Numbered from the stretch's first letter, positions 49,468 through 58,750 are shown. The stretch is 64,000 nt of DNA from GCA-2708415 sp964353185 (GCA_964353185.1 CAYGUV010000001.1:1-64000), one strand, 5' to 3'. Notes: generated by a model not told the origin, from the letters alone. Translations and numbers: made by a program.

Positions 49468-51817
49468 CTTTTTCGGAAGATTTGAACAAAGTATTTTTCA
49501 TGTTTTGCCCTGCTTTGCTCAAAATATCTTCCACGTCTTTGTTTAAATTTACTTTTATGTTTTCAACTTGTTGAGTGGATGCCTCAGATGGTTGAACCGC
49601 TTCGGTTTCTGGTTCTTCTTCTTGTTTATTGAGTTCATGAAAACTTACAGGTTTATTTTGATTTTGTTGCTGCGCTTTTTCTAGTCCTGTTAATTTTGTT
49701 CCATCAGGTTTGGTCGTAGATGGTGGCGATGTAGGCGTAGGGTCTAGAGCAGTTTCTGCTGTAGAAGTACTTGGTGCATCTGCAACAGCTTTTGCTGTAG
49801 ATTTTGTTGCTATCGCGCGGATGGCCTCTTGCGCCTCAATCGGATAAAGGCGTGCGTGCAGTTCACTTAACGCTGTAATACCATGGTCAATAGGGTCATC
49901 ATAGTTTTCTTGACCTAACTTAAATCCTTCTTTAATTGCCAAAATTTCTTCTGGTGTCTCAACGGCAACATCTGCTTTTAATGCGGTCCAATCAGGTTTG
50001 ATCAATGCATCACGTAGCTTCGTAATCTTTGCGGCATGTTTTGTTAATGTCTCATCAGGTTCTGGTAAAGCAAGATAGCGTGTAACACGCATCGCCTTGG
50101 CGTGACCGGGGTTTGAATAAAAGATATTGGCGTCAATAACATCCATCGCAAAGGAAATGATGGCTTCGCCTTCTTTCATGTCTTTCAAATCATCGTAATC
50201 GGCTCTTGTTCCTGTTTCGATACTTGCTTGGTTTGTATCAGAATAAGATCCCGTGGACATACCACCACTTAATTGAAAGCTAGAAACTTTGGCAATGTAA
50301 TCTTTACCAATATGGTTTTCAAAAAACTCACGTGTTTGTGTTGGGTCTTGTAATTTACCAAATATTTTAATGTTACAGTTGGCGGTAATAGAGCGCGCTT
50401 CTTCTTTCACACGTTTTTCCATGGCTTGCAAATCCTGCGCGGAGAAGACAAGACAGAAACCAAGAGAACGTGCTTGCGCGGCCATAACAGCCATACCTTG
50501 CGCGGTATAATAACCAACCTCATCAAACACAACCATGAACGGGGTGGCGGAGTTTGTAGGACGGTTTTCAATAACGCTTGTACTTTCCCCTTCTAGGGTC
50601 GCGCCAAGGGTTGATCCCATCATACCTTTAATCGTTGCGGCAATAATTTTACCCAAGTTGGCGGTTTCATCTCCCGATTTTTCAAGGGCAGGGATTAAGG
50701 TGATCATAATACGGCGGTTCAACACCACATCGACCATGTCTACATCGGCTGCTTGTGTGTCAAAAATATACCCGTAATCATCCCCTAAAGATTGCAACGC
50801 ACGGGTGAACTGCATGGTCAAATATCCATGCTGTTGACGCACTGTTGTCGTATCCATCATCGGTTGATCGGGGCCAGCTGGTTTTTCTTTCCCTTGGTCG
50901 TCAAATGCTGCATCAACATACCCTGGCAAAGTATCAAGATATCCTTTTAAACCTTCACGAATTTTAGCGGGGATCATCTCATCACGGGATAGCATAATAA
51001 TATAATTTAAGTTTAAATAATTACGGATTGAATTCACCGATAATGGGAAATCATGATTATCTCGCTTAAAAGTGAGCGCAGGCATCAATGAGCTGAGGAG
51101 GGACACAGCACGTTCCTTCCACATCGCGTTATCACCTTCGGCTTCTGGCATAAGTGAGATAAGCATTTGCGTTAGATAAGATGCAGAGCCGCTCGAAAAC
51201 GGGTTCATCGTATTTGAAGGTGCCCGCGCGTCAGAGTTACCCGTCATATAGTTTAGGACAAGCAAATCATCATCACGCCCAAATCGGCGCACAAGAGATG
51301 ATAAAGAAGACCACAAATCTGTATCCGCTTTACCATCAATATAAACAAATCCTGAACCCCATGACATTGCGCTGGTCACAAAAGATTTTAATCCTTCCGT
51401 TTTACCAGAACCCGTTGTCCCAAGGTAAAGTATGTGTGTTCGCGCGTCTGAGTTGGAATACCAAATTTGTTGGCTTGTTTTCTTTTCATTCCCAATAAAT
51501 AAAATACCTTCACTTTTACCACTGCCGCCGGGGCCCATGTTATTGGTGTCTTTATACTTAGATCCTAAGGGAATTTTACCAGGTAATTTTCGATCGCGTT
51601 TAATCAACCACCAAAAGAAAATTAAATAAAGTAAAACAATAATGTCACTAAATTTATAAAAATTAGGGACAAAGAAAAATGAGGCCGCGCCCATAAAAAA
51701 GATAGAAGCCGAGTAATGTGGCATTTGAAGCGCATCACCCATACGCACATACAGCGGGCGAATGTCACGAACAATCGCCTTTTTACCGTATCCATATTTT
51801 TTTCTATCAAGTGCCAT
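49442..51817 (-). CDS. dotL: type IVB coupling ATPase DotL/IcmO-like
   Basis: DotL is the coupling ATPase that recruits substrates to Dot/Icm secretion or IncI-type conjugation machines. The 791-residue protein is very close to Legionella DotL length, with two N-terminal membrane helices (residues about 36-72), Walker A GTTGSGKT at 133-140, Walker B MVVFDEVGYY, and the ATPase region SLGFCLVFSAQDLQAMEK. After about residue 620 the tail is polar, Ala/Thr/Pro-rich and acidic, as in DotL, where it binds adaptors. A second P-loop-like motif, GPGGSGKS, lies at 95-102. dotM is two genes upstream. Confidence 0.88.
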   Translation of the reverse strand: MALDRKKYGYGKKAIVRDIRPLYVRMGDALQMPHYSASIFFMGAASFFFVPNFYKFSDIIVLLYLIFFWWLIKRDRKLPGKIPLGSKYKDTNNMGPGGSGKSEGILFIGNEKKTSQQIWYSNSDARTHILYLGTTGSGKTEGLKSFVTSAMSWGSGFVYIDGKADTDLWSSLSSLVRRFGRDDDLLVLNYMTGNSDARAPSNTMNPFSSGSASYLTQMLISLMPEAEGDNAMWKERAVSLLSSLMPALTFKRDNHDFPLSVNSIRNYLNLNYIIMLSRDEMIPAKIREGLKGYLDTLPGYVDAAFDDQGKEKPAGPDQPMMDTTTVRQQHGYLTMQFTRALQSLGDDYGYIFDTQAADVDMVDVVLNRRIMITLIPALEKSGDETANLGKIIAATIKGMMGSTLGATLEGESTSVIENRPTNSATPFMVVFDEVGYYTAQGMAVMAAQARSLGFCLVFSAQDLQAMEKRVKEEARSITANCNIKIFGKLQDPTQTREFFENHIGKDYIAKVSSFQLSGGMSTGSYSDTNQASIETGTRADYDDLKDMKEGEAIISFAMDVIDANIFYSNPGHAKAMRVTRYLALPEPDETLTKHAAKITKLRDALIKPDWTALKADVAVETPEEILAIKEGFKLGQENYDDPIDHGITALSELHARLYPIEAQEAIRAIATKSTAKAVADAPSTSTAETALDPTPTSPPSTTKPDGTKLTGLEKAQQQNQNKPVSFHELNKQEEEPETEAVQPSEASTQQVENIKVNLNKDVEDILSKAGQNMKNTLFKSSEKDDPIDAAE

Positions 51818-51830
51818 TTATATTTTCTTT

Positions 51831-52394
51831 TTATTCTACGCCATTAAAAAAATCATCAGCCGAAACAGGAACGCCTGTTGATTCTGCTGCAGAAGTTGGC
51901 GCGGTTGAAGCGGACGTCGCAGTCATTGTTGTTGTCTCGCCAGTTATTGTTGTATTGGGGATAAGCTTGCCCATATAAGCGTAAAGCCCCACAACAGCGA
52001 TAGTCGCAATAAAAAGCCATAGCCATTTATTACTGCTTGCTTTTTGAGGTGTTGCTTGCAATGACTGCGCGGAAATATTATCTGTTTGTTTAGATAGGTT
52101 AGGCGCCTTGCTATGTCCGTGAAACGCTTCGGATGCTGCGTTTAATGCAAGCAAAGCATCTTCTTTGTTATCAAAAGTGGCAATTTTTTCTGACGTTGTT
52201 TTTGTTTTTTGTAGGGTTAAATTATATTGATCCTTATTCGCAACCTTTTTCACTTCGAAAGTTGTTGAACCAATTTTTTCTAACGATTTACGCCATATTA
52301 TAGGCTCTACTGCGTTGGGTAACGACAGGATTAGATAATCATCTGCGACCGTAGCGGATACTTGGTTATTCTGTTTTTTCTTGCGTGCAAGCAT
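51831..52394 (-). CDS. single-pass membrane protein between dotM and dotL
   Basis: A 187-residue protein of unknown family. Residues 1-85 form a basic, strand-rich cytoplasmic domain (DDYLILSLPNAVEPIIWRKS, STTFEVKKVANKDQYNLTL), followed by a Gln/Ser-rich linker, one membrane helix (WLWLFIATIAVVGLYAYMG, about residues 124-142) and a Thr/Ser/Ala-rich tail ending in DDFFNGVE. It is 14 bases from each neighbour in a dotM-X-dotL arrangement. In Legionella dotM and dotL are adjacent with no gene between, so this may be an additional coupling-complex subunit. Confidence 0.8.
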   Translation of the reverse strand: MLARKKKQNNQVSATVADDYLILSLPNAVEPIIWRKSLEKIGSTTFEVKKVANKDQYNLTLQKTKTTSEKIATFDNKEDALLALNAASEAFHGHSKAPNLSKQTDNISAQSLQATPQKASSNKWLWLFIATIAVVGLYAYMGKLIPNTTITGETTTMTATSASTAPTSAAESTGVPVSADDFFNGVE

Positions 52395-52408
52395 TTAATA
52401 AATTCCTT

Positions 52409-53623
52409 TTATGCTGATTTTAATTTCTTAATACCACGTTTATTTTTTGACGCGCTATAATCTAGTGTTGGAATTGGGCGGGCGTTCAGACTGTTCATAT
52501 AATCAACAATTGATTTAACGGCTTCTTGTACTTTTGGTCTTGGTATGGGGCGTTTTGCGCGGCGCTCCATCCTAAAATGCGCCATGGCGCCAATGGCTTC
52601 CATATGGCAGGACTGACGACCTAAATTATTTAAAGGATACCAAAGCAGTCTATTATGTCCGCGCAACCAAACGAACTGCGCTGGCGCCATAACACCGCCT
52701 TCTTGACGTGCGACTAATAATGCGCGTAATAACGCCGTTGTTTGCCACGCATGTTGTTTACATTGTTTTAAAACATTATGAGATAAATCTTTATTTTTTA
52801 ATATTGAGCGCGCATATTTGATCAATTTTGGATCACGGCTTAAATCTAATCCCTTTTCCTTAGACCAACAAAGCGCCAGACGCCCCATGATGGCATCTGC
52901 CTCATTCCTTTTACGGCAAGATTTTAAACAAAAAGATGCCAATAAGACTTGCTGGTACTTCGGTAATTTGAAGGGGCCTTGCCATCTTGGGCCTAATTGT
53001 TTTGCGAAGGCTTTAAAACATTGTTTTTCGTCAATAACCCCATCAGGAATAGGAATTTGATTATAAGCCAACCATTCTTCTGGGCCTAAGGCCTCAGCAA
53101 ACAAAGGCAGTTCAGCTGGCACGGGGGATCCGGGCGCGCGCGGGGGCTGGTTTGAAGGGTTAAAGTTAATAAAAGGCGCAATAACAGGGAAGGCCTTGGA
53201 TTGATATTTTAAAAAGCTATCAAGGTTAAATTTCTTTATAAATTGTGTACCAGGCCCTTTTGTATAAGACCAAAAAGCCATAATTCCCAAAATAGCAGCA
53301 AATAACCACCGAAATGGGACAAGGGCGACGCCTGTCATCGCACTAAGCATGGAAACATCAATAGTTTCCGCGGGCATTCGGCGTGTAATATCCATGAAAT
53401 CATCAAGCGGAATAGATTGTCCAGAGGGGAGAGTGATAAGATAATCATTTGATGTAAATAAGGAAACGAGCCACATTTCACCATATCTCAACCAACGTAT
53501 CAGGTTGTGTGTTTCTGGCACATTAGCGCGATATACAAAATAAGCCGCAATTAAAACAATCAAGATAATCAAACCCCATGACATAAGCTTTTGGGTGCCG
53601 TCTTCCTGTTTGCCGTCTGACAT
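52409..53623 (-). CDS. dotM: type IVB coupling complex protein DotM/IcmP-like
   Basis: DotM partners DotL in the coupling complex; its cytoplasmic domain recognises some acidic effector signals in Legionella. The 404-residue protein has membrane segments at about 13-31 and 100-120, and the hallmark QFVWLRGHNRLLWYPLNNLG followed by SCHMEAIGAMAHFRME, as in IcmP. It is the first gene of the minus-strand locus. The C-terminus is basic (KNKRGIKKLKSA). Confidence 0.88.
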   Translation of the reverse strand: MSDGKQEDGTQKLMSWGLIILIVLIAAYFVYRANVPETHNLIRWLRYGEMWLVSLFTSNDYLITLPSGQSIPLDDFMDITRRMPAETIDVSMLSAMTGVALVPFRWLFAAILGIMAFWSYTKGPGTQFIKKFNLDSFLKYQSKAFPVIAPFINFNPSNQPPRAPGSPVPAELPLFAEALGPEEWLAYNQIPIPDGVIDEKQCFKAFAKQLGPRWQGPFKLPKYQQVLLASFCLKSCRKRNEADAIMGRLALCWSKEKGLDLSRDPKLIKYARSILKNKDLSHNVLKQCKQHAWQTTALLRALLVARQEGGVMAPAQFVWLRGHNRLLWYPLNNLGRQSCHMEAIGAMAHFRMERRAKRPIPRPKVQEAVKSIVDYMNSLNARPIPTLDYSASKNKRGIKKLKSA

Positions 53624-53771
53624 GGTTGATCCTTGAGAAAATTATTTATCAAATAAAGATATTAAGATTATATTTTAGCAAAAAAACCCTGCAAAAACAA
53701 AAAGAAAGCACCTGCGGTCCAAATTATATGGGCGTAATCGCAAATTTTTTAGAAAATCATGACAAAGCGGA

Positions 53772-53800
53772 TTGATTTTTAAATTTTCCTTGCGTATAAA
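53772..53800 (+). promoter_or_regulatory. tRNA-Thr promoter
   Basis: TTGATT (53772-53777) and TATAAA (53795-53800) with 17-base spacing lie about 34 bases upstream of the tRNA after allowing for the start point. Confidence 0.6.
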
Positions 53801-53840
53801 ACATGCATATTTATCGTATTCGAGATAGATATAACTTTGT

Positions 53841-53916
53841 GCCGCAATAGCTCAGTTGGTAGAGCAGTTGATTTGTAATCATCAGGCCCCGGGTTCGAAT
53901 CCTGGTTGCGGCACCA
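53841..53916 (+). tRNA. tRNA-Thr (UGU)
   Basis: A 76-base cloverleaf with acceptor stem GCCGCAA/TTGCGGC, D arm GCTC/GAGC, anticodon loop TTTGTAA (anticodon TGT), T loop TTCGAAT and encoded CCA end. The anticodon stem reads GTTGA/TCATC, leaving a U-U mismatch at pair 28-42. All other stems pair well. Confidence 0.95.
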
Positions 53917-53924
53917 TTTTCCCC

Positions 53925-54929
53925 TTAAAAAACAAAATTCATACCGCTTTTGCGCTCAAAATGCTTTGACCAAGTTTGCTCTGCGACTTCATAAGCTTGC
54001 GACACTTGCTGCTCTGTCACATGATGGAAATTGAGCGCGGCTTTTATTAACCCTGCGGCGGCTTTGTGTTTCCCATCATGATAAATATTTTCTTCGGGGT
54101 GTATGTTCCGCACTTTTTGAACCAGCTCATCTTGACCATTTGCGGGGATTGAGGTTTTGACGCCTTCGACTTTGGTAAGGTGCGTATCATTTCCTGAATC
54201 ACCTGCCATAATGGCATTTTGCGGATGAATGTCATCTTTTTGCATTAGATAAACGCACGCCTCTGGCTTTGTCGCTCCTTTGGGCGTTAGATCCACGGCA
54301 ATTTTTGATGTTTGTATGGATACGGTGATGCTAAATGCAGTGCTATTAATTCCTTCTTCTTTCATCACGGATATGATGGCATCTTTGATGTTCTGTGATG
54401 TCACATTATCTTGCGGTGTTCCCCACATACTTTTTTTAAATTCGGTTTGTTTGTCTATTTCTTGGCCAGATAAGTTTATATCCACGCCTAATGTTTCAGA
54501 AACACGACTTAGAAAATTTTCTTGAAAATTACCATCTTTTTCTAGTAATTTTTCTACGGCTTGGGCAAAGCCTGTATCGCGCATTTTATCCTGCCAGTCT
54601 TCGTCGGCAACATAGTCACCTTGCTCATTTAAATGATAAATTTCTGTACCAACGCCCGCAATGATGGTTTTTGTTTTGGATGCGACAGGAAAGGGGAGGT
54701 CTGAGAAATCGCCAGTTTCTATATCCCTTATAATTTGCGCACCAACGCGCCCCGTACAGTGAATAAGGTTTAATGCCCCTGTTTCCACCAAATGCCTGAG
54801 GGCAAGCATAGAGCAAATGTTTTCACGCGTCCGAACCGCTTTTTGGTTATTTGTAAGCAGTTGCGTGTTATCAAAATCAGCATAGACAGCATGGGCGTTA
54901 TTTGTTGCTTTATGCATCGCTGTTTTCAT
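53925..54929 (-). CDS. HAD-superfamily sugar phosphatase (sucrose-/mannosyl-3-phosphoglycerate phosphatase-like)
   Basis: The 334-residue protein has HAD motif I ADFDNT (Asp18, Asp20), the IIAGVGTEIY segment typical of the S6PP/MpgP branch, and motif IV MAGDSGND. This branch removes phosphate from sucrose-6-phosphate, mannosyl-3-phosphoglycerate and, in some bacteria, glucosyl-3-phosphoglycerate. It lies 20 bases downstream of a GpgS-like glycosyltransferase on the same strand, so the second step of glucosylglycerate (or a close analogue) synthesis is the best inference. Confidence 0.8.
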   Translation of the reverse strand: MKTAMHKATNNAHAVYADFDNTQLLTNNQKAVRTRENICSMLALRHLVETGALNLIHCTGRVGAQIIRDIETGDFSDLPFPVASKTKTIIAGVGTEIYHLNEQGDYVADEDWQDKMRDTGFAQAVEKLLEKDGNFQENFLSRVSETLGVDINLSGQEIDKQTEFKKSMWGTPQDNVTSQNIKDAIISVMKEEGINSTAFSITVSIQTSKIAVDLTPKGATKPEACVYLMQKDDIHPQNAIMAGDSGNDTHLTKVEGVKTSIPANGQDELVQKVRNIHPEENIYHDGKHKAAAGLIKAALNFHHVTEQQVSQAYEVAEQTWSKHFERKSGMNFVF

Positions 54930-54949
54930 GATGAATAGCTTTTAAATAA

Positions 54950-56404
54950 CTAATTAAAGTTTCTTTCTCTAGGAACTGGCAGCATAGATGTTGGACCATT
55001 ATCTTGCTCATCAGGAACCGTTGCGCGCGCCTTCGCTATCAGGTCTTCTGCAGGCGGTCTAATTTGACCGCCAAGTGTTGAAACGATACTTAATAATTTT
55101 GCAGGCGCATCAGGGGCTTTATCCATTATAACATTCCAGCTATGGCTTGGTTTTTCAACGTTACCATTTTTTAATTGTTCATATGCTTCTGGTATCATTT
55201 CTGCAAAACTTTCTGCAGTATCAAGTTCTTTTTGAAGATCAGTTTTTAAGCCAGCAGAATCTGCGACTAAATTAAATGTTTTTGCAACACCTGTTGCTCT
55301 TAATAAATAATTTTCTTTTATGGTTTTGACAATTTCATGTGTAAGGGGAAATTTACTTTCTACAATTTCAAATGTTGCCGCCGCAATTTGCGTCACCATT
55401 TTTTTTAAATCATCAATACCTTGATGATTGTGATCATATCTTTCTGCCACTTCTATATCTGCGATGCGTGGTGTGTCTCCCAATTCTGTCGGTAAGAATT
55501 TATGCGCTTGTTCCAAAATTCTTACCTCTAAAGAATAATCATTTGGTAATTCTATCTTGTTTAAAAGGCTACCTGTAAATGCCATTTCTCCCGATAACAT
55601 ATAATTTAAGGAACGCATAAACTCTAATAACTTGCGCAGCCCCTCATTATAACCCTTCATATCCTGCAAAACATTTTGAATAGTATCAATGAAAGGGGGG
55701 CCAAATAAACGTGTTACACGCGCATTTAATATTCCTTTTTTTGCTTGGGCTGTGCCATTTTCATTTGCTGATTCAGGCGTTGTATATCTTTTAAAATATG
55801 CTTTTACGTACTCAATGGGTGCGTATTTACCATCTCTATATTTCATACAAAGTGGCTGAAACAGCCTCGCTACCATCAGCTTGTCATATGTTGTAATATC
55901 GCAATCATGCATTGCAATATTGGCCATGGATGGGTCAATATTTTCTTCTTGCATTAGGGCGTTTATATATCCAACGCATCCCCAAACATTTCGTCCTTTT
56001 CCTGGTTTTGAAGGCGCCAATTTGCGGCCGTCGACCTCTTGAGCAGCAAGGCCCTTTCTCCACTTTTCAATATCTGGGGAATTATTCCAAAGAACATGAA
56101 TGTTTTGGGGGAGGCCTTGTTTTTTAATGATGTCCAATACTTTTGAATATTCTGCTTCATCTGCGGCATCTAAGCCGATGACAACGTGGTCAATATAATC
56201 TATTTCTTTTAAGATTGGTAAGATGCCTTCCATGGCACTTTGGGTGGCACCTTCTTGCGTTTCAAACTCTCTAAAGAGGGAGGGCAGTATCAAGAAATTT
56301 GTTTTATCTTTTGCTTGCCTGATTGTATTTTCTGCATGCTCTAAATTACCATCATCTATTAATGGCATATTTAAAAATTCTCTGTGCTGCTGTTTCAAAG
56401 ACAT
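54950..56404 (-). CDS. glycosyltransferase, probable glucosyl-3-phosphoglycerate synthase-like (GT-A)
   Basis: The 484-residue protein has GT-A features: a nucleotide-binding N-terminal part, KPGKGRNVWGCVGYINALM, the DxD-type metal motif in IAMHDCDITTYD, and RVTRLFGPPFIDTI. These resemble GpgS/MpgS-type enzymes that join a sugar nucleotide to 3-phosphoglycerate. Pairing with an S6PP/MpgP-like phosphatase strongly suggests the two-step route to glucosylglycerate or a similar solute. The family call is by motif recall, and a related GT2 function is not excluded. The C-terminal 150 residues are helical and may form the oligomer interface. Confidence 0.65.
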   Translation of the reverse strand: MSLKQQHREFLNMPLIDDGNLEHAENTIRQAKDKTNFLILPSLFREFETQEGATQSAMEGILPILKEIDYIDHVVIGLDAADEAEYSKVLDIIKKQGLPQNIHVLWNNSPDIEKWRKGLAAQEVDGRKLAPSKPGKGRNVWGCVGYINALMQEENIDPSMANIAMHDCDITTYDKLMVARLFQPLCMKYRDGKYAPIEYVKAYFKRYTTPESANENGTAQAKKGILNARVTRLFGPPFIDTIQNVLQDMKGYNEGLRKLLEFMRSLNYMLSGEMAFTGSLLNKIELPNDYSLEVRILEQAHKFLPTELGDTPRIADIEVAERYDHNHQGIDDLKKMVTQIAAATFEIVESKFPLTHEIVKTIKENYLLRATGVAKTFNLVADSAGLKTDLQKELDTAESFAEMIPEAYEQLKNGNVEKPSHSWNVIMDKAPDAPAKLLSIVSTLGGQIRPPAEDLIAKARATVPDEQDNGPTSMLPVPRERNFN

Positions 56405-56652
56405 TTATTGGTACTCTTTATTATTTTTTCCATAATTTGTATTATGTTATTTGTTTTGTCAATATAATAATGACCTTTTTTATGGGCTTTTTTATATTAA
56501 TAACCAATATTGGACAAATAATTTTTCACCCAAAGTTTGGGAAGAAAGGTTAAAAATCGTAAATACTATGAAAAATAATAAAATTTCTTTTGATAACTTT
56601 AAAACGTGGCTTTTATGGTGGTTTTTTCTCGTTATTTAAAATAAAAGAAAGA

Positions 56653-57912
56653 ATGATAAATTTTAAAGAGACTTTATTAGAGAGCTTTGACGTTGTTTTA
56701 AAACAATCTGTCCCTCAAAATTGTATGTTGCCTTTTATTCCGAAGGCTACGAGTGGCAAGACTTATGTTATTGGCGCGGGGAAGGCGGCCGCCAAAATGG
56801 CGCAAGTTTTTGAAAATAATTATGTGGGTGATTTTGAAGGTATGGTAATCACCCGCTATGGCTTTACTGCGCCCACTAAAAAACTCCAAGTGATCGAGGC
56901 CTCTCATCCAAACCCAGATGAAGAAGGGCGCATTGCCACGAAGAAGATTTTGGATATTGCCCGCAAAGCAAAAGATGGCGATTTAGTGATTTGTCTTTTA
57001 TCGGGTGGTGGCTCGTCTTTAATGTCTTGCCCACATGAAGAAATATATTTTCAAGAATACCAAGATCTTAATGATCAGCTTTTGAAATGTGGTGCGTCTA
57101 TTCATGAGATAAATTGTTTACGCAAACATTTAAACCAAGCCTTTGGCGGAAAACTAGCAAAGGCGGCGTTTCCTGCTAAATTAATTACGCTCTCAATTTC
57201 TGATGTTGCAGGGGATGATCCATCGACAATTGCTTCGGGGCCAACGGTTGGGGACCCAACCACATTAAAACAGGCAAAAGCTGTTATTGAAAAATATCAA
57301 TTAAATGCGGGCAAAACTATTTTAAAATTTCTGGATAATCCAGATAATGAAACGCCTAAACCAGAAGATGGTATTTTTAATAAATCAGAATATCGTCTTA
57401 TCGCAACGCCTGAAAAATCATTGCAAGCAGCCAAAGATTTTTTTCAGCAAAAGAACATCACCCCGTATATTATTTCAAGCGAGTTAGAAGGCGATACAAA
57501 TGAATGCGCCTCCCTGCATGCCGCATTAGTCAAGCGCGTCATTAAAATGGATGAGCCTTTTAAAAAGCCATGTGTCATTATTTCTGGTGGGGAAACAACG
57601 GTCAAGGTAACTGGTACAGGTGGCGGCGGCCCCAATACACAATTTATGTTGAAACTTGCCATGGATATGGGCACTAATCATAACGTTTACGCCTTGGCCT
57701 GTGATACAGATGGTATTGATGGGTATGCAGATAACGCGGGGGCAATGATGTTGCCTGATACGTTAAAACGTGCGGAAGAAAAAGGAATTTCAGCAAAAGA
57801 ATTATTGGCCAATAACGATTCATATAAATTTTTTGAACAGTTAGACGATCTAATTATGACAGGCCCAACCCACACAAATGTGAATGATTATCGTGCCATT
57901 ATTATACAATAG
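56653..57912 (+). CDS. glycerate kinase, GckA/TtuD (MOFRL) type
   Basis: The 419-residue protein has LLSGGGSSLMSCP, the central INCLRKHLNQAFGGKLA, ISDVAGDDPSTIASGPTVGDP and the MOFRL-domain GTGGGGPNTQFML. This family phosphorylates glycerate, usually to 2-phosphoglycerate. ATG 56653 is chosen although the frame opens at 56590, because the upstream residues do not fit the family. The gene is divergent from the glycosyltransferase, separated by 248 bases that I find empty except for possible promoters. It could return glycerate from glucosylglycerate breakdown to glycolysis. Confidence 0.88.
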   Translation: MINFKETLLESFDVVLKQSVPQNCMLPFIPKATSGKTYVIGAGKAAAKMAQVFENNYVGDFEGMVITRYGFTAPTKKLQVIEASHPNPDEEGRIATKKILDIARKAKDGDLVICLLSGGGSSLMSCPHEEIYFQEYQDLNDQLLKCGASIHEINCLRKHLNQAFGGKLAKAAFPAKLITLSISDVAGDDPSTIASGPTVGDPTTLKQAKAVIEKYQLNAGKTILKFLDNPDNETPKPEDGIFNKSEYRLIATPEKSLQAAKDFFQQKNITPYIISSELEGDTNECASLHAALVKRVIKMDEPFKKPCVIISGGETTVKVTGTGGGGPNTQFMLKLAMDMGTNHNVYALACDTDGIDGYADNAGAMMLPDTLKRAEEKGISAKELLANNDSYKFFEQLDDLIMTGPTHTNVNDYRAIIIQ

Positions 57913-57959
57913 AAAAATTTCCGCATAGGATTTTTTTTAATACAGAAATAGTTTTTTAA

Positions 57960-58577
57960 ATGTTTGATTCATTAATACGCCCCTATATTGACCCGCCTTT
58001 AAATAAGGCTGCAAAGATTTTGACGCAATATAATGTTTCAGCCAATTTGATAACTGTCATTGGTTTTTTCTTAGCAATTTGTTCTTTTGTCGCCTTGTCG
58101 TTTGGTCTTTATGGCACAGCAATTATTTTTATTATAATAAATCGTCTGATGGATGGTTTAGATGGCCCCTTATCCAGGCAAACTGTATCGACTGATTTAG
58201 GCGGATTTTTAGATATCGTCTTTGATTTTATTTTTTACGCGGGAGTTATCTTCTTTTTTGCCCTTGGCTATAATCCGTTAAGCGTTGAAATTGCGTTAGC
58301 TGCGGCATTTCTGATTTTCAGCTTTATGGGGACAGGAACAAGTTTTTTGGCCTATGCCATTGTCGCGGCAAAACGCGGCGAAAACCATGAAAAACAAGGT
58401 AAGAAGTCATTCTTTTACGCGCAAGGGTTAGCCGAAGGCACGGAGACAATTGTTGTTTTATTGCTCATCTGCATCTTTCCGGAAAAATTTGTTCCTATTG
58501 CTTATGCGTATGGCTTTATTTGCTGGCTCACCACTGCTGGACGAATTTTACAAGCTTGCAATAACTTTAAAAAATAA
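57960..58577 (+). CDS. CDP-alcohol phosphatidyltransferase family membrane protein
   Basis: The 205-residue protein has five or six membrane helices and the catalytic motif of the family, D-x2-DG-x2-(A/S)-R-x8-G-x3-D-x3-D, visible as DGLDGPLSRQ ... GGFLDIVFDF. Serine replaces the usual alanine before arginine, a tolerated change. The substrates (head-group alcohol) cannot be told. No Shine-Dalgarno sequence is seen before ATG 57960. It lies 47 bases after the glycerate kinase gene. Confidence 0.85.
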   Translation: MFDSLIRPYIDPPLNKAAKILTQYNVSANLITVIGFFLAICSFVALSFGLYGTAIIFIIINRLMDGLDGPLSRQTVSTDLGGFLDIVFDFIFYAGVIFFFALGYNPLSVEIALAAAFLIFSFMGTGTSFLAYAIVAAKRGENHEKQGKKSFFYAQGLAEGTETIVVLLLICIFPEKFVPIAYAYGFICWLTTAGRILQACNNFKK

Positions 58578-58721
58578 TCTTTATTATTAGGTTATTGGCT
58601 TTTATTAAAGGCTGGAGAATTAAGAAAAGCTTGTTACCAGCATACGTTCAAATACAAGAAGATGGAGTCTTGGGCGATTAACATAATTTTTTATTTTAAG
58701 CTGATTTTTTGAAAAAACCCC

Positions 58722-58750
58722 TTGAAATTCTCGCACTTAGCATGCATTAT
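58722..58750 (+). promoter_or_regulatory. tRNA-Gln promoter
   Basis: TTGAAA (58722-58727) and CATTAT (58745-58750) with exact 17-base spacing lie about 48 bases upstream of the mature tRNA after allowing for the start point. Confidence 0.6.

Noticed and set aside
56451..56639. 62-codon frame upstream of the glycerate kinase gene
   Set aside because: AT-rich, Trp/Phe/Asn-rich translation, no ribosome binding site, and it overlaps the likely promoter region.
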